DNA of 64,000 nucleotides, from positions 39,881,229 to 39,945,228 of the forward strand of contig OY294047.1 of NCBI GenBank assembly GCA_958510825.1, written 5' to 3'. The stretch is from Brachypterus glaber (lineage: Eukaryota > Arthropoda > Insecta > Coleoptera > Kateretidae). Below are positions 45,880 to 56,759 of the stretch, piece after piece (the stretch's first letter is position 1; every line of letters starts with the position of its first letter). Position numbers and translations under genes: made by a program. The notes under the pieces were generated by a model that searched no databases, was not told where the DNA came from, and worked only from the letters and a program-made list of their open reading frames with translations.

Positions 45880-46410
45880 GTATATGATTATATTAAATCT
45901 ACCAGTATAAATCTTGAGCCTATACCTAAGCCACCATTTATGTAGATAAGATGTGTGTCATGTTTATTTATGTATAAAGTATATTCAAACATTGATTGCT
46001 CAGTGTAAACTGTGATATTACTTTTATCGAAACATTAAAAAGATCATATTTTAAATCTTTAACCGGTCCTTAAATACGTAATAAATAAACACTTTTTGAA
46101 CATTTTAAATAGTTTTAGATATATTTATGGCGAATCAATTATGTATGTTTTTAAACAAGATTTCATATTGAAAAATTATTTATAATATCATAAATTTTAT
46201 AATTAGAAATACATAAAATGTACATAAAAGGTGTGAGTATACATATTGCTGGTATCTGTATCTAGGGAAATCTGAAAGTAAATTGTTATGATATGCATTG
46301 CTTGTAAAAAAGAAACACAGTGTTCATCGGCTCTGCCGCTTACCGTATTCAATAATAATAATAATAAAATAAGAACAAAATGTTTAATTATATGCTCACC
46401 ATAAGGTAAT
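45880..46410. other. unannotated stretch
   Basis: A short (AAT)n run is at 46350-46366. No other supported feature. Confidence 0.4.
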
Positions 46411-46413
46411 ATA

Positions 46414-47818
46414 CCGGGTGTCCCACCAGGTTCTTGACAAGCTATATCTCCGTTATTTAAAAAGATATTTTTTTTGCAAAAAACAGCGTTAAATGGGAGC
46501 TATTGAAGTTTTTATTCACGTATCCAAAACCACCCCTTGCTTACCCACCCCCTTGGAACCACCCCCAACGTTTGTTTTTCAAATAACACCCCCCATTTTT
46601 ATTAAAGAATATAAATTTTATTCTTAATTCAACCATGTATGTATAAGTAGTATTTTATTTCTTAAAAGGGCTCCAAATAACAACTATTATTTATTAATAA
46701 TACTGTCCCACCAGGTTTTAGATTGGCTATATCTCTGTTGTTTAAAAAAATAAAAAAAGAATAGAAAAAAAACAAAATTAAATGCTAGTCAAAGTAGAAT
46801 TTACTGACTTATGCAAAACTACCCCTTACTTACCCACCCCCTCTTGGAACCACTCTCAACTTTTGTTTTTTAAATAGTATTTTTACTAGAGAATATGAAA
46901 GCACATTTCATTCTAAACTCAACCATGTATAGATAATATCTTATTTTTTCAAGGGGCTCCAAGGTAAAACCCCATCAGATCACAAGCAATATTTTTCATA
47001 AAAAAAAATCCAAAAACTCACGTTAGATTATATCTAAAAGAAACTGAATAATGTATCCATAAACCACCCTTAATAACCCACTCTCCTGGAACCACCTGCA
47101 ACTTTGTTCTACACGGAAAAAAAAAATTATAGCTAGGAGCGCTATAACACACATACCAAGCAAATTATAATCGCTTATTATATAAATACAAGGCTTTCTC
47201 TTACAATTATGGCAGTCAGTGTAAAAATTTATATGAAATACTTTAATTGTTTAGTGAATAATAAAATATAACAAATAGTATGTCATTTATAGCTTAAATA
47301 GATTTAATTATTGTCCGTGCTAATAATTTTTATAATATAATAAAATTTCTGTAAATTTATAATAGTGCCTGTAATAAATATAATCGTGTCTGTAATATAT
47401 ATAATCGTTTCCAATTTATTTTTAACATTATTAGTTATTGTGTCCCTTATAATCTATAGCTTAAATCACTATAATTTGCCACTGTTACCAAATATCTTAT
47501 AATGTATAGCGCAGAGCCCACTAATTTCTTTCCGTGTAAATACCACCATATTAATAAATAATAATTGTTATTTGGAGCCCCTAAAATGATAAGATACCAC
47601 ATGGTTGAATTCAGAATGAAATGTACTTTCATATTCTTTGATAAAAATTTGAAAAACAGAAGTTGGGGGTGGTTTCAAGATGGTGGGTAAACAAAGGGTT
47701 GTTTTGGATATGTGAATAAAAACTTCAATGGCTCCTATTTAACGCTGTTTTTTGAAAAAAATTCTATCTTACTAAATTACGGAGATATAGCTTGTCAAGA
47801 ACCTGGTGGGACACCCGG
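46414..47818. mobile_element. foldback element with CCGGGTGTCCCACCAGG ends, arms tandemly repeated
   Basis: CCGGGTGTCCCACCAGGTTC at the left and AACCTGGTGGGACACCCGG at the right are flanked by TA. The left side carries three tandem arm units: CCCACCAGGTT at 46422 and 46707, and CCCACYCYCYTGGAACC at about 46543, 46832 and 47078. The right side carries one. A 425-bp MITE (47112-47536) is inserted between them. No coding frame. Confidence 0.82.
47112..47536. mobile_element. 425-bp MITE, copy 2 of 3
   Basis: CACGGAAA..TTTCCGTG with TA on both sides. Nearly identical to 10597-11021. Inserted in the loop of the 46414 foldback. Near identity among the three copies implies recent amplification. Confidence 0.92.
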
Positions 47819-47839
47819 TATACATAAAATAAATATATC

Positions 47840-48260
47840 AGTTTTAGTTAAACACTCAAGTTATAAATTTAAAATGACACATAAAAAATACAAGGAGTCA
47901 TTTATATATTTTTATATTATTTTATACACTCTTTTTAAATAAAAACAATCTTATTTTAAATAAGTTATTTACTAAAAATAAAGACTTTACCTTACGTGTG
48001 AATTTTGTCCAGAGAATGCTCACATACCTGAAACAAAAATATATATCAAACTGGGTATACATATAACATGGAACTTTGTGCAGGTGAATCATGGTGATAG
48101 TATATGTATTAAATCAGTTCCAAATAATATCACGTAATGTAGTAGTAATACATACTGGCACCTGTGAGTTGAGGCAAGAGGAAGAGAAGAGGTAATATTT
48201 TACGTGCAAACTATAGACGATCTTGAATTTTTCAGATTCCACCCAGGTGCCAATTGATAT
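47840..48260. other. unannotated stretch
   Basis: No supported feature; the minus-strand frame at 48114-48359 runs into the MITE at 48267. Confidence 0.4.
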
Positions 48261-48266
48261 TGAGTA

Positions 48267-48411
48267 AAGGCCTATCCAGAAGCTTGCATAAGAACATAAA
48301 ACATAAGAATGCGGTGCCGTGATTCGCTTACAAGATACATGGCCAATCAAGCCAATCACGGCATCGCATTGTTATGTATTACGTTCTTATGCGAGCCTGT
48401 GGATATGGCTT
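48267..48411. mobile_element. 145-bp hairpin MITE, full copy
   Basis: AAGGCCTATCCAGAAGCTTG through GCGGTGCCGTGATT pairs with AATCACGGCATCGC through CGAGCCTGTGGATATGGCTT. Arms of about 60 bp. The fragment at 2331-2435 is a truncated copy. Confidence 0.85.
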
Positions 48412-48589
48412 AAACAGTAGTAAGTTTTAGCTCTTTTTCATATCATTAATAAATATTTAATTTGTTCAAAATTTAATTATAATAATGTCTTTAAACAGTA
48501 ATATGTATAAATATAAAAAAAGATTACTGTAAATTACAGGTACTACCTAAAAAGAAACATTTCTTTAATTTTTATTTTCAACATACAGG

Positions 48590-50430
48590 GTTTTATTTAA
48601 GTACTTGGCGAAATTTCAAGGGATGATTCTTTGAGTGATTCTAAGACGAAAAGTTTATATAAACATAGATAGATCCGGTAAAGCTTCGTTTTCAACATAC
48701 AGGGTGTCAAATTTTTTTTTAAATAATCGTTTTTTCGTAAATATCTTAATAATCCTTTAGCCGATTTTGTTGAAATTTGGCAGTATTATTTATGGTAGTA
48801 AGGGGCTTGTTTAGTCCTAACTGGATTAAAATCCAGTGGCGTCCCAGAAGGCACCTGAACCAATATTTTTGACAAAAAAAATGTGCGCCACTGACTTTTT
48901 TGCAATTTTTATATATTTTTTTAGCATAAAACAACTAAAAATACAACTTTTTTATTTTTACCATTTTTTTCTTATCTTGCTTCGTTTTTGAAAAAAAAAT
49001 AATAAAAATCACTTTATTGCATGTCTATAAACAACAAATAAAAAACATTTTTTAATAATTAATAAAACACATTTTTTTTTATTCCTTGCCTTAATTTTTA
49101 AGACTAGAATAAACTATTAATATGAAAAAAATAACAGGTTCACCGCAGTTTTTGATAGTTTTAATTTTTTATTATGTTGTCCCAGGGACATGTCCCTGCA
49201 TGCATGCATGTACTAAAGTGATATTTATTTTTTTTTTCAAAAACGAAGCAAGAAACAAAAAATACTAGAAATAAAAAAGTTGTATTTTTAGTTGCTTACT
49301 GCGAAAAAAATATAAAAATTGCAAGTCAGTGTGCACATTTTTTTTGTAAAAATTATTGGTTCAGGTGCCTTCCGGGACGCCACTGGACTTAATAATTTTA
49401 ATCTAGGTAGAGCTAAATTAGCCCCTTACTACCATAAATAACACTGGCAAATTGCAACAAAATCGGCTAAATTATTATTAAGATATTTACGGAAAAACGA
49501 TTTTTAAAAAAAAGTTAATGTACCATGTATGTTGAAAACGAAGCATTACCGGACATTTTTATATAAACTTTATACAGTATGGTCCAAAAGTCACCCCCCC
49601 CCTTTTAACTTTTGAACGAGTTGAGATATCGACTTCAAATTTAGAACTCTTAAATAAGACAACTTAAACTATCTTTTAGCATATATTTGATATTTTCAGC
49701 TCTTAATATGTGGGCTGGGGGCATGGGGGGACTTTTTTTTTAAATGGAAAGGGGGGTCGTGTGATACATAATTTTAAAGCTTATAAAATTCTCTATTTAA
49801 ACTAACATTTTTAATTTTTTTAAAAATGTGTTTTAAGGTTTAGACTTTTCAATTTTTTGTTAAAACATTCGATTTTTTAAGTTTTTTTTATAAATCTTTA
49901 TTTATGTCAACTAAAATTAGTTTAAAACTATAATTAACATTTTTTTATGATAAAATTAGGCATTTTTAAAAAATTATTTGTTTTTTTTTAGAGAAATTTT
50001 GACATTAAAACCCATTTTCAACCCCATTTTAAACCCATTTTTTTTATTTAAAAATATGGAGTTAAATGGAGAATTTTATAAGCTTTAAAATGATGTATTA
50101 CACGACCCCCCTTTCCATTTAAAAAAATGTGCCCCCATGCCCCCATGCCCATATTTTAAGAGCTGAAAGTATTAAATATATGCTAAAAAATAGTTTAAGT
50201 TGTCTTATTTAAAAGTTCGAAATTTTAAGTCGATATCTCAACTGGACTTTTGGACCGCTCTGTATAAACTTTAAACAAAATCGGCTAAAGGATTATTAAG
50301 ATATTTACGGAAAACGATTTTTTAAAAAAAGTTTTCATACTCTGTATGTTGAAAACGAAGCATTACCGGACTTTTTTATATAAACTTTATATAAACTTTT
50401 CGTCTTAGAATCACTCAAAGAATGAACCCT
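48590..50430. mobile_element. 1.8-kb nested palindrome
   Basis: Left arm blocks (ATTCTAAGACGAAAAGTTTA, CCGGTAAAGCTTCGTTTTCA, TAGTAAGGGGCTTGTTTAG, CAGTGGCGTCCCAGAAGG) recur inverted on the right (CCTTCCGGGACGCCACTGG at 49366, AACGAAGCATTACCGG at 49538 and again at 50357, TTCGTCTTAGAATCACTC at 50399). The right arm's end block is duplicated around an inserted mariner-type foldback (49575-50262). The centre near 49180 has CCCAGGGACATGTCCCTG. Confidence 0.8.
49575..50262. mobile_element. 688-bp mariner-type foldback inserted in the 48590 palindrome
   Basis: CAGTATGGTCCAAAAGTCAC and ACTTTTGGACCGCTCTG are flanked by TA. Long arms pair through GATATCGACTT, TAAGACAACTTAAACTAT, GGGGGCATGGGGGG and ATTTTAAAGCTTATAAAATT. 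Same family as 6419-7049 and the short MITE at 11109. No transposase frame is seen in the AT-rich centre. Confidence 0.85.
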
Positions 50431-50434
50431 TGAA

Positions 50435-51040
50435 GTTTGATGTTAATTTTACAAGAAAAGACTGTATTTTTTTTTATAAAATCTGGATTTAATCTTAATT
50501 AAAAAAATATTTCACCACACAGAGTTATAAATATCTTATATCAGTATTTTTTATCTTCAACCATATATTTTTAGATAATTCATCTATTCGTATTCGACGA
50601 GACAGAAAAGTTAAATAAACTTGATAAAACTGTGTTCATGTTTTTCTGCAATTTGTCAGTTAGACTTCTTCATGTTTTTCGCTACAATTTATTGCCGTGG
50701 AGATTTAAAATATGAACGTTCAACCGCAAAACTCATTATATGTGTCAGTGTAAATAATTTTACTTGTTTTATTCTATTTTATTAAAGAAATTTTATACGT
50801 TTATATAAGGTTGCTTCTTTTTATCGAAATAAAAAAGAAGGTACATTATTTCTAAACTAGCGATGATTTCAAGGAAAAAAATTACATTCATTTCATTTCT
50901 AGTCCAGTAAAATAATAATCTACCCTTTAAAATATCAACCCGTGTCCATTTATTGCAATTTAACATAGGAATTTCTCTTTATTTGATTGATTTTCTCCTA
51001 CAGATTTTTTACGATACGGTGTTTTCTTATATTTACATAG
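50435..51040. other. unannotated AT-rich stretch
   Basis: No supported feature. Confidence 0.4.
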
Positions 51041-51103
51041 AAAAAACGGATTCCTTGAACCAAGGACACGTGTCTTTGGATATGTTCAAAGCCATATTCT
51101 CTT

Positions 51104-51233
51104 GTTTCAAGGCTGGCATTTTCTTGAACCAAAGTCAATGTCCTTGAATAAAGAAAGCGGATTTTTATTCCAAAACCCGTCCTCTTCATTCAAGGACATT
51201 GACTTTGGTTCAAGAAAATGCCAGCCTTGAAAC
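51104..51233. repeat. palindrome with perfect 46-bp arms
   Basis: 51104-51149 (GTTTCAAGGCTGGCATTTTC onward) is the exact complement of 51188-51233, with a 38-nt spacer. Words such as CTTGAACCAAGGACA just upstream (51054) are diverged relatives of the arm. Perfect arms mean it is young or kept equal by gene conversion. Confidence 0.9.
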
Positions 51234-51239
51234 AAACTT

Positions 51240-51665
51240 ACTTTTAATGTATCTTTCTGGCTAGTTATCTGATCTTATCTTATTGTTTTAAATAAAAGTG
51301 GAACAGCTCAATGTTAAAGTTTAATTTTAAAAATAGATTTTAGGCACAAGGAAAAATCTTATGTAAGATTTTCGAAGAAAAAATGTTGACGCAATATTCT
51401 CGGAAAAGAAAAAAATATAATTTTTATTCTTGTCTAGCTTTTTGTTAAAAAAATCCAATGCAAAATATAAATATACTTACTTTAATTATATTTTCTTAAA
51501 CCAAATCTTTTGACATTTTATTAAAATAAGACTATGAGTTAATAGTATTGCAAATGCAATGTTCAAACATCAAAAGTAATTTGAGTATTAATTAAAAGAT
51601 GTCCTACATTTCTAGTTAATTATAGAAAATATATTTGTTCTTTAAATAATATTTCAAAATATTAT
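51240..51665. other. unannotated AT-rich stretch
   Basis: No supported feature. Confidence 0.4.
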
Positions 51666-51672
51666 GTACGCA

Positions 51673-51815
51673 CACTGATAAAAAGGATTTATTTGGATAT
51701 GGCCAATTAAATTATTCGGTTGTGAGTAAAAATTTTTATTTGAGTCAAATAAATATTTAGTTCATGCTAACAAATATTTTAATTTTAAAATAATTTATTA
51801 ATGGGAACAAAACAA
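51673..51815. mobile_element. truncated copy of the 12525 MITE
   Basis: CACTGATAAAAAGGATTTAT, TTTGGATATGGCCAATTAAA and ATTTAGTTCATGCTAACAAA match; the right half is missing and is replaced by an A-rich run. Confidence 0.85.
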
Positions 51816-51999
51816 ATACCTAAAAAAAAAATTTTTCAAAAAAAAAAGAAAATTCAAAATAACTTTAAAACAATTTTTAACATTTTTTTTTATTTTATTT
51901 CGGCGAAAAACTAAAAAAAAAATGAAAAAAAAATAATATTTTTTTAATTGCCTTTTTGCTAAAAACGAAAAAATTTTGATTTATTTTTAATGATCTATC

Positions 52000-52400
52000 A
52001 AAAATTTCTTAATTTTTATAAAAAAGTTTAACCCCACATAACTTTTTTGTTTTTGGGGACATTACTTTCAAAATTGGTAGAATTGATCCTTATATTTTTC
52101 CTAAAAGTAACCTTAATCGGAATTTTCTTTCAACTTTTTTCGATTGTTTTTAAAGTTTACCCCCCCATAACTTTTTTTGGGGGGGGATTACTTTTAAAAA
52201 CAATAAGGGGTTTCCCTCCATATTTTGAGTCGATCGGATTATTCGTTCATGAGTTATCGTGTTTACAAAAACGGTACACCGGACAGAGAGCTGTTTGTCT
52301 GACAGACGGACAGACGCGCAAAAAAAGTTTCTTATTCTTCATGAAATTAATTTTTATCAAAAAATCTTTTGTCTAGGACGAAACTACTGTATAATTCTAT
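52000..52400 (-). repeat. dispersed repeat related to the GTCTG/GATAACT family
   Basis: On the minus strand it reads TCTGTCTGTCAGACAAACAG (approximately), then CACGATAACTCATGAACG and ATCCGATCGACTC. Same layout as 3650 and 57600. The 109-codon plus-strand frame is within the repeat. Confidence 0.7.
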
Positions 52401-52825
52401 TCTAGCGCAGACGCTGTGGATAGTAATATAATAATAAATATTAATAATATTTTTTGTTTGCAAAACGGAAATTCATTTTCTTCGGTACAAAACAAGTTAA
52501 TTTAACTTATGGCTTTTTTTTTAAGTTGATCCATGATAATTGCATAGTTTCAAAAACTTTATCTGGCACGTGCTACCCCCATGAAATATTTTGCCACTTT
52601 TTGTAGTTAAAAGCATCGTAAATAACAAATGTTTTTGAAGACAAGCTTGCAAGCACTTAAATATGTTAACGTATTTCTAAAATCTTGTAAGATTAATGTT
52701 AACATTGCAATTCGTTAATGTTATAGTTTTAAATATAACTGATAGTCATATCTAAAAACCCCTACATATTATAGAAATTTTAATGGATTTTAAATTTAAA
52801 AACCATATTGATTTTTTGGTTGAAA
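52400..52825. other. unannotated AT-rich stretch
   Basis: No supported feature. Confidence 0.4.
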
Positions 52826-52829
52826 GATA

Positions 52830-52995
52830 TCTAAAGTAAGGACAGAAATTTTTAAAATTATAAGAATATTAATTTATTATTCCATCAATTTATTTTCTAA
52901 TCATGATGATTAGAAAATAGATTGATAAATAGGAATAATAAATTAATATTTTTATAATTTTGTTTAAAATTAAAAATTTCTGTCCATACTAATTT
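52830..52995. mobile_element. AT-rich palindrome with GGACAGAAATTTTTAA ends
   Basis: AAGGACAGAAATTTTTAAAA and TTAAAAATTTCTGTCC are the outer arms; TATTTTCTAATCATGATGAT..TAGAAAATA is the centre. A third, single-arm copy (GATGATTAGAAAATAG) lies at 53264-53280, just after the hammerhead segment. Confidence 0.8.
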
Positions 52996-53190
52996 TACGT
53001 CTAACCACCCGTTAGTGGTACTATGTGCTTGAGACACACAAGTCTTCAACTTGCTACCATTCAAAGTCTTCAGATTAGGACAGGTATGAGTAGTTGTCTA
53101 CATCTAGAAATAGATGGCGCACAAGTCTACATCAATCTAATGGCTATATTCCTTTTGCGAGTAAAGTCTAAAAACGTTTTCTTAATCAGC

Positions 53191-53263
53191 GTGCAGAGTT
53201 GACTCTTGGTACTGAAGAGGGCCAGCAGCCCGAAACTGTCAGTCTACCAATATCACTCTGTAC
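53191..53263 (+). ncRNA. type I hammerhead ribozyme
   Basis: The full core is present in order: CTGAAGA (53212-53218), stem II GGGC/GCCC with loop CAGCA (53219-53231), GAAA (53232-53235), a 3-bp stem III A-C-T / A-G-T with loop GTC, and the cleavage trinucleotide GTC ending at 53244. Stem I pairs TTGGTA (53206-53211) with TACCAA (53245-53250), has an internal loop (TGACTC / TATC), then re-pairs GTGCAGAGT (53191-53199) with ACTCTGTAC (53255-53263), one pair being G-U. The short stem III and the stem I internal loop are as in retroelement-linked hammerheads, notably of Penelope-like elements. Predicted to self-cleave after 53244. Confidence 0.85.
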
Positions 53264-53439
53264 GATGATTAGAAAATAGATTTATGGAATAATAAATTAA
53301 TATTTAAAGTAGCATCAGAAAAAAAAACTGTCCAAATTTCCGTTTATACAAAATATCCACTAAATTCTAATCTATTTTACTAAATTATAACACAGCCATA
53401 AAAAAATAAAATCTGATCTGGGGTTCTGACTATGTTTAC

Positions 53440-54085
53440 AATAAGTTTTTGGGCTCGCTGAATCCGAATCCGATGTCTATTTATATGGCGGATTAGATTT
53501 TTTAAAGTTGCTTGGATTTGCTTGTAACTTGGTACTCGGGGGTTTTTAGTGTAGCTGATTACGAATTTGGTGCCATTTTTCCAAAATTAAAAATAGCGGA
53601 TCGAATATTGCGGATTAAATTTTCCGAGAAAATTTAAAATATTTAATCCGCCATATTGCATCCGCCATTTTGAATTTTGGAAAACTGGCACCAGATTCGT
53701 AATCAGCGACCCCAAAAACCCCCGAGTACCAAGTTTCAAACAAATCCGAGGAACTTTAAAAAATCTAATCCGCCATATAAATAGACATCGGATTCGGATT
53801 CAATGATCCCAAAAACTTATTGTAAATATAGTCAGCACCCCGGATCAGATTTTTTTTCAAGCAAATCTGAGCAACTTTAAAAAATATAATCTGCCATATT
53901 GGATCCGCCTTTTTAAATTTTGGAAAACTGGCACCAGATTCGTAAACAGCGACCCCAAAAACCCCTGAGTACCAACTTTTAAGCAAATCCGAGCTCCTTT
54001 AAAAAATCTAATCCGCCATATTGGATTCGCATTTTTGAAAGCTAACTTTTAAATTCTGACCTCGGATTCAGATTCAGCGACCCAA
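53440..54085. repeat. inverted plus tandem repeat rich in AATCCGCCATAT
   Basis: 53440-53590 is the complement of 53690-53835 (ATAAGTTTTTGGGCTC, CATCGGATTCGGATTC, ACCAAGTTTC). The right-hand unit is then repeated in tandem at about 53836-54080 (ACTGGCACCAGATTCGTAA, CGACCCCAAAAACCCC). The recurring words are AATCCGCCATAT, GGATCCGCC and GCGACCCCAAAAACC. The minus-strand 73-codon frame is inside the repeat. Confidence 0.85.
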
Positions 54086-54109
54086 AATACGTAAGAATTA
54101 TCTAGTCTA

Positions 54110-54660
54110 GTCTGCCGCACTCGAGAATATTTTTTTGTGTGTGCTGAAAGTGAATTTGATAATAAAAAAAATCTAAATTGGTATATTGGGCTTTTTGAGG
54201 TTGCTGAAAGTGAATCTGATTATAAAAAATGTTTAACTGCGCCCCCAATTTGGTAGTTATTGTGAAAATTGGTATATTGGGCTTTTTCAGGTTGCTGAAA
54301 GTGAATCTGACAATAAAAAAAATCCAACTCCACCAGCTGAGGGGCAGGGGCTAGTTTTCTTGAAAATTTATATAATGGGGTTTTTGAGGTCGCTAAAACT
54401 AAATCCTATAATAACATTTTTATAATTTCACCCAGTTTTTGTGAAAATTGGTATATTGGGGTTTTTAAGGTTGCTGAAAGAGAATCTGATAATAAAAAAA
54501 TCTAACTCCGCCCCCCAAGAGGCGGGGGGTAGTTTCCGTGAAAACTGGTATATTTTTAAGGTTGCTAAAAGTGAATCTGATAATACAAAATCCATTTTAC
54601 GTGCGTAGGTGAAAAATGGGAAAGCTCTTTTACTGGGCAGTGTATTTTTTGTTTAATTCT
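54110..54660 (+). repeat. tandem array, second copy of 3960-4520
   Basis: Units with GTGAAAATTGGTATATTGGG and TTGCTGAAAGTGAATCTGAT recur four to five times. The array ends GGTGAAAAATGGGAAAGCTC and CTTTTACTGGGCAGT, as does the first copy. Confidence 0.85.
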
Positions 54661-54664
54661 ATTC

Positions 54665-55255
54665 ATTTTATCGTAATCAGAAAGAAAATAGTTTGTTATA
54701 GTAAATCAAATATTCCTTTAATTAAAAAGTATAAATTTTGATAAAAATTACTAATTTATTACTTAAAATAAGTAATTTAAAATTAAAATATATAATTTAA
54801 ATTTGTAGATATGTTATCTGATGAAATTATATTATAAACTACACAAAAATAAAACAACCGAAGACAAAAATAATGAATTTGAGTTAAAATAAATTTACCC
54901 AGCTTTAAAGTTTTAATTTTTAACTATACACAAAATCTTATGTTTTGGTTTTTAAGGTATCCAGTGGTATCAATCCACCAAGCATTAACAGACTTATATT
55001 TCTAAATGTCAAAATAATTTTAATTAATAGGCAAAAACTGTTTAAAACTGGATCTGTGATCAGCAATTTTTTAAAAGTGGATTGGCTAGTCCCTTAATCA
55101 AAAAAAAACTAAAATAAAGCTGTAAATTCAGCTAGAGTTGGCTGGTTTTTATGTACATTAATTCAAAATTTAATTTTAAACATTGTAAAATAAAATGTAC
55201 CAATATTATTTTGAAAGTCCTACGTCTGCATTTACATATTGATCAATTTAACAAC
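54665..55255. other. unannotated AT-rich stretch
   Basis: No supported feature. Confidence 0.4.
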
Positions 55256-55361
55256 AGCTAAAAATGCTGACCTATGGCAACTGCGCTTAACTGCCAATTT
55301 CAGACAAAATTTATGTCATCAACGATTGTGACATCCATTTTCCCGTATACGAACAACCTTC

Positions 55362-55371
55362 GTGACGTCAC
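55362..55371. promoter_or_regulatory. palindromic CRE (GTGACGTCAC)
   Basis: A full TGACGTCA element with symmetric flanks lies about 125 bp upstream of the candidate start codon at 55497, within a GC-richer patch. Confidence 0.45.
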
Positions 55372-55496
55372 TAAATCGACCCATTACTTCTATTTATCAC
55401 ATTACCCAGGTCTCGTCGAAAAATGGTCCTTCGGTTATCTGTGCATAAGGTTCCGGGTATGTACATTCCAAGTTCGGCAGCACTGTAGACACCATA

Positions 55497-55578
55497 ATGG
55501 CGGAAGAATTTTGTGTTGTATGTTCGACATACGTGCGAGTAAAGGCAGTCAATGATTTGAGTGGAACAATTCATAAAC
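55497..55578 (+). CDS. candidate first coding exon (partial), CVVC-containing
   Basis: In a GC-richer, non-repetitive patch (55260-55640), an ATG in fair context (CATAATGGC) opens MAEEFCVVCSTYVRVKAV and runs 27 codons to a consensus donor, AAC|GTAAGT, at 55579. A palindromic CRE lies upstream. The CX2C pair near the N-terminus resembles the start of a zinc-binding domain such as ZAD, but there is too little to name it. No downstream exon in matching phase was found, so this may be a fragment of a gene or transposon. ATAATGGC over the start also fits a PHO/YY1 core on the minus strand. Confidence 0.3.
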
Positions 55579-55869
55579 GTAAGTCGTGGTTTGGTTCACA
55601 TTAGCAGTTGAACGTCGCGACGGGATTTTTAAAGTGAAGTGTTATACAACATAGAACAATATTTGGATACTGAAAAACATTGGAGATCATCTAAAATATA
55701 CGCATAACCAATTTAATTCAGTCTACGCAAACACAAGTATAGATAGATATATTTATTATCTTTAGGCTATTTTACAATAGATAGAGTAGTCAGTTTACAA
55801 CTTTGTGGCAGCAAATGCACAGCGATACAAGAAATAGGTCAGGAATTTTTCTTAGACCATTCTTCTGAA

Positions 55870-56026
55870 TTTTGAGGCGCTGAATTTGAATTTGAGGTCA
55901 AAATAGCTCCCTATCCGATTAGTTTTGGCGATAACCTCAAAAAACATTATTTTCAAGTATAATTTCCAACATTTACAGGACACGGTGCTATTTTGAGCTT
56001 AAATTCGGGTTCAGCGCCTCAAAAAA
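55870..56026. repeat. foldback with GAGGCGCTGAATTTGAAT arms
   Basis: TTTTGAGGCGCTGAATTTGA pairs with TTCGGGTTCAGCGCCTCAAA, and GTCAAAATAGC pairs with GCTATTTTGAG. Arms about 45 bp. Confidence 0.8.
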
Positions 56027-56256
56027 CAGGAATACAATGGTCTCCGAAAACATTCCTTACATTTTTGTTATATCCTTAATTATTACTTTAAAAAAATATT
56101 CATTTTGTTATATTTTAGCACAAAAGTAATGAAATCAAATAATCAAGCACTAAATTAAGAAAAATATTATTCTTATTTTATTGATTTTAAATCTCTAAAT
56201 TATTTTTTTAATTGAATATTTAGCAGAGTTGCAAAAAATATTATAAAAAAGTTAAA

Positions 56257-56757
56257 ATGTTGAAAATAATAAATAAATACCATTTTCTTTTTATTTCATT
56301 TTTGCAGCCATTTAACGTTCAATGTTTTATAAAAGCCTTCTTTAATTTATTCCAATTTACCCTATTTAAACTAGTTGGTAAGTATTACTGTATTCCGCTC
56401 ATCTTTTTTGTCCTTGGTGATGACTCTAATTGTACCATTCTGGTAGTAATTTAAGTTATTCCTCTTTTAGTTTTATCAGTATTTTTAGCAAGAAAGAGAT
56501 ACAAGGGATCCCATATAGCCCTCTTCATTGACCTTTGTGAAACTCCCAATTTTCTCGCATTTTTTTTGGGTAAAGTAGTAGTTTCCATGATTTTAAAGTT
56601 AACGTGTTGGAATATGTTGTATAACACCATCCAAGCCAAGCAATGTGGTAAGAAACTGCCAGTTTGTGTTATTTATTTTGCCGAGATTCTACAGGGAAGC
56701 GTCTCGTATTTTTTCGTTTTTCTGCAACAAATCGCCCTAACAGGAAGTTGCTTTTAA
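56257..56757 (+). pseudogene. possible small split gene or gene fragment, unidentified
   Basis: One reading frame is open over 167 codons apart from a single TAA at 56452-56454. That stop lies inside a plausible 99-nt intron: donor GTTG|GTAAGTATT at 56372 and acceptor CCTCTTTTAG|TT ending 56470. Removing it keeps the frame. A pyrimidine-rich acceptor (TTTCATTTTTGCAG) precedes at 56307. The protein is rich in hydrophobic stretches (CFIKAFFNLFQFTLFKLV, NFLAFFLGKVVVSMILKL, CVIYFAEILQ), suggesting membrane segments, though AT-rich DNA favours F, L and I. No family is recognised; an insect chemoreceptor fragment is one possibility. Another possible donor lies at 56648. Confidence 0.3.
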
Positions 56758-56759
56758 AT

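Noticed and set aside
52047..52376. 109-codon plus-strand frame
   Set aside because: Lies inside a dispersed repeat; homopolymer C/G and T runs account for its openness.
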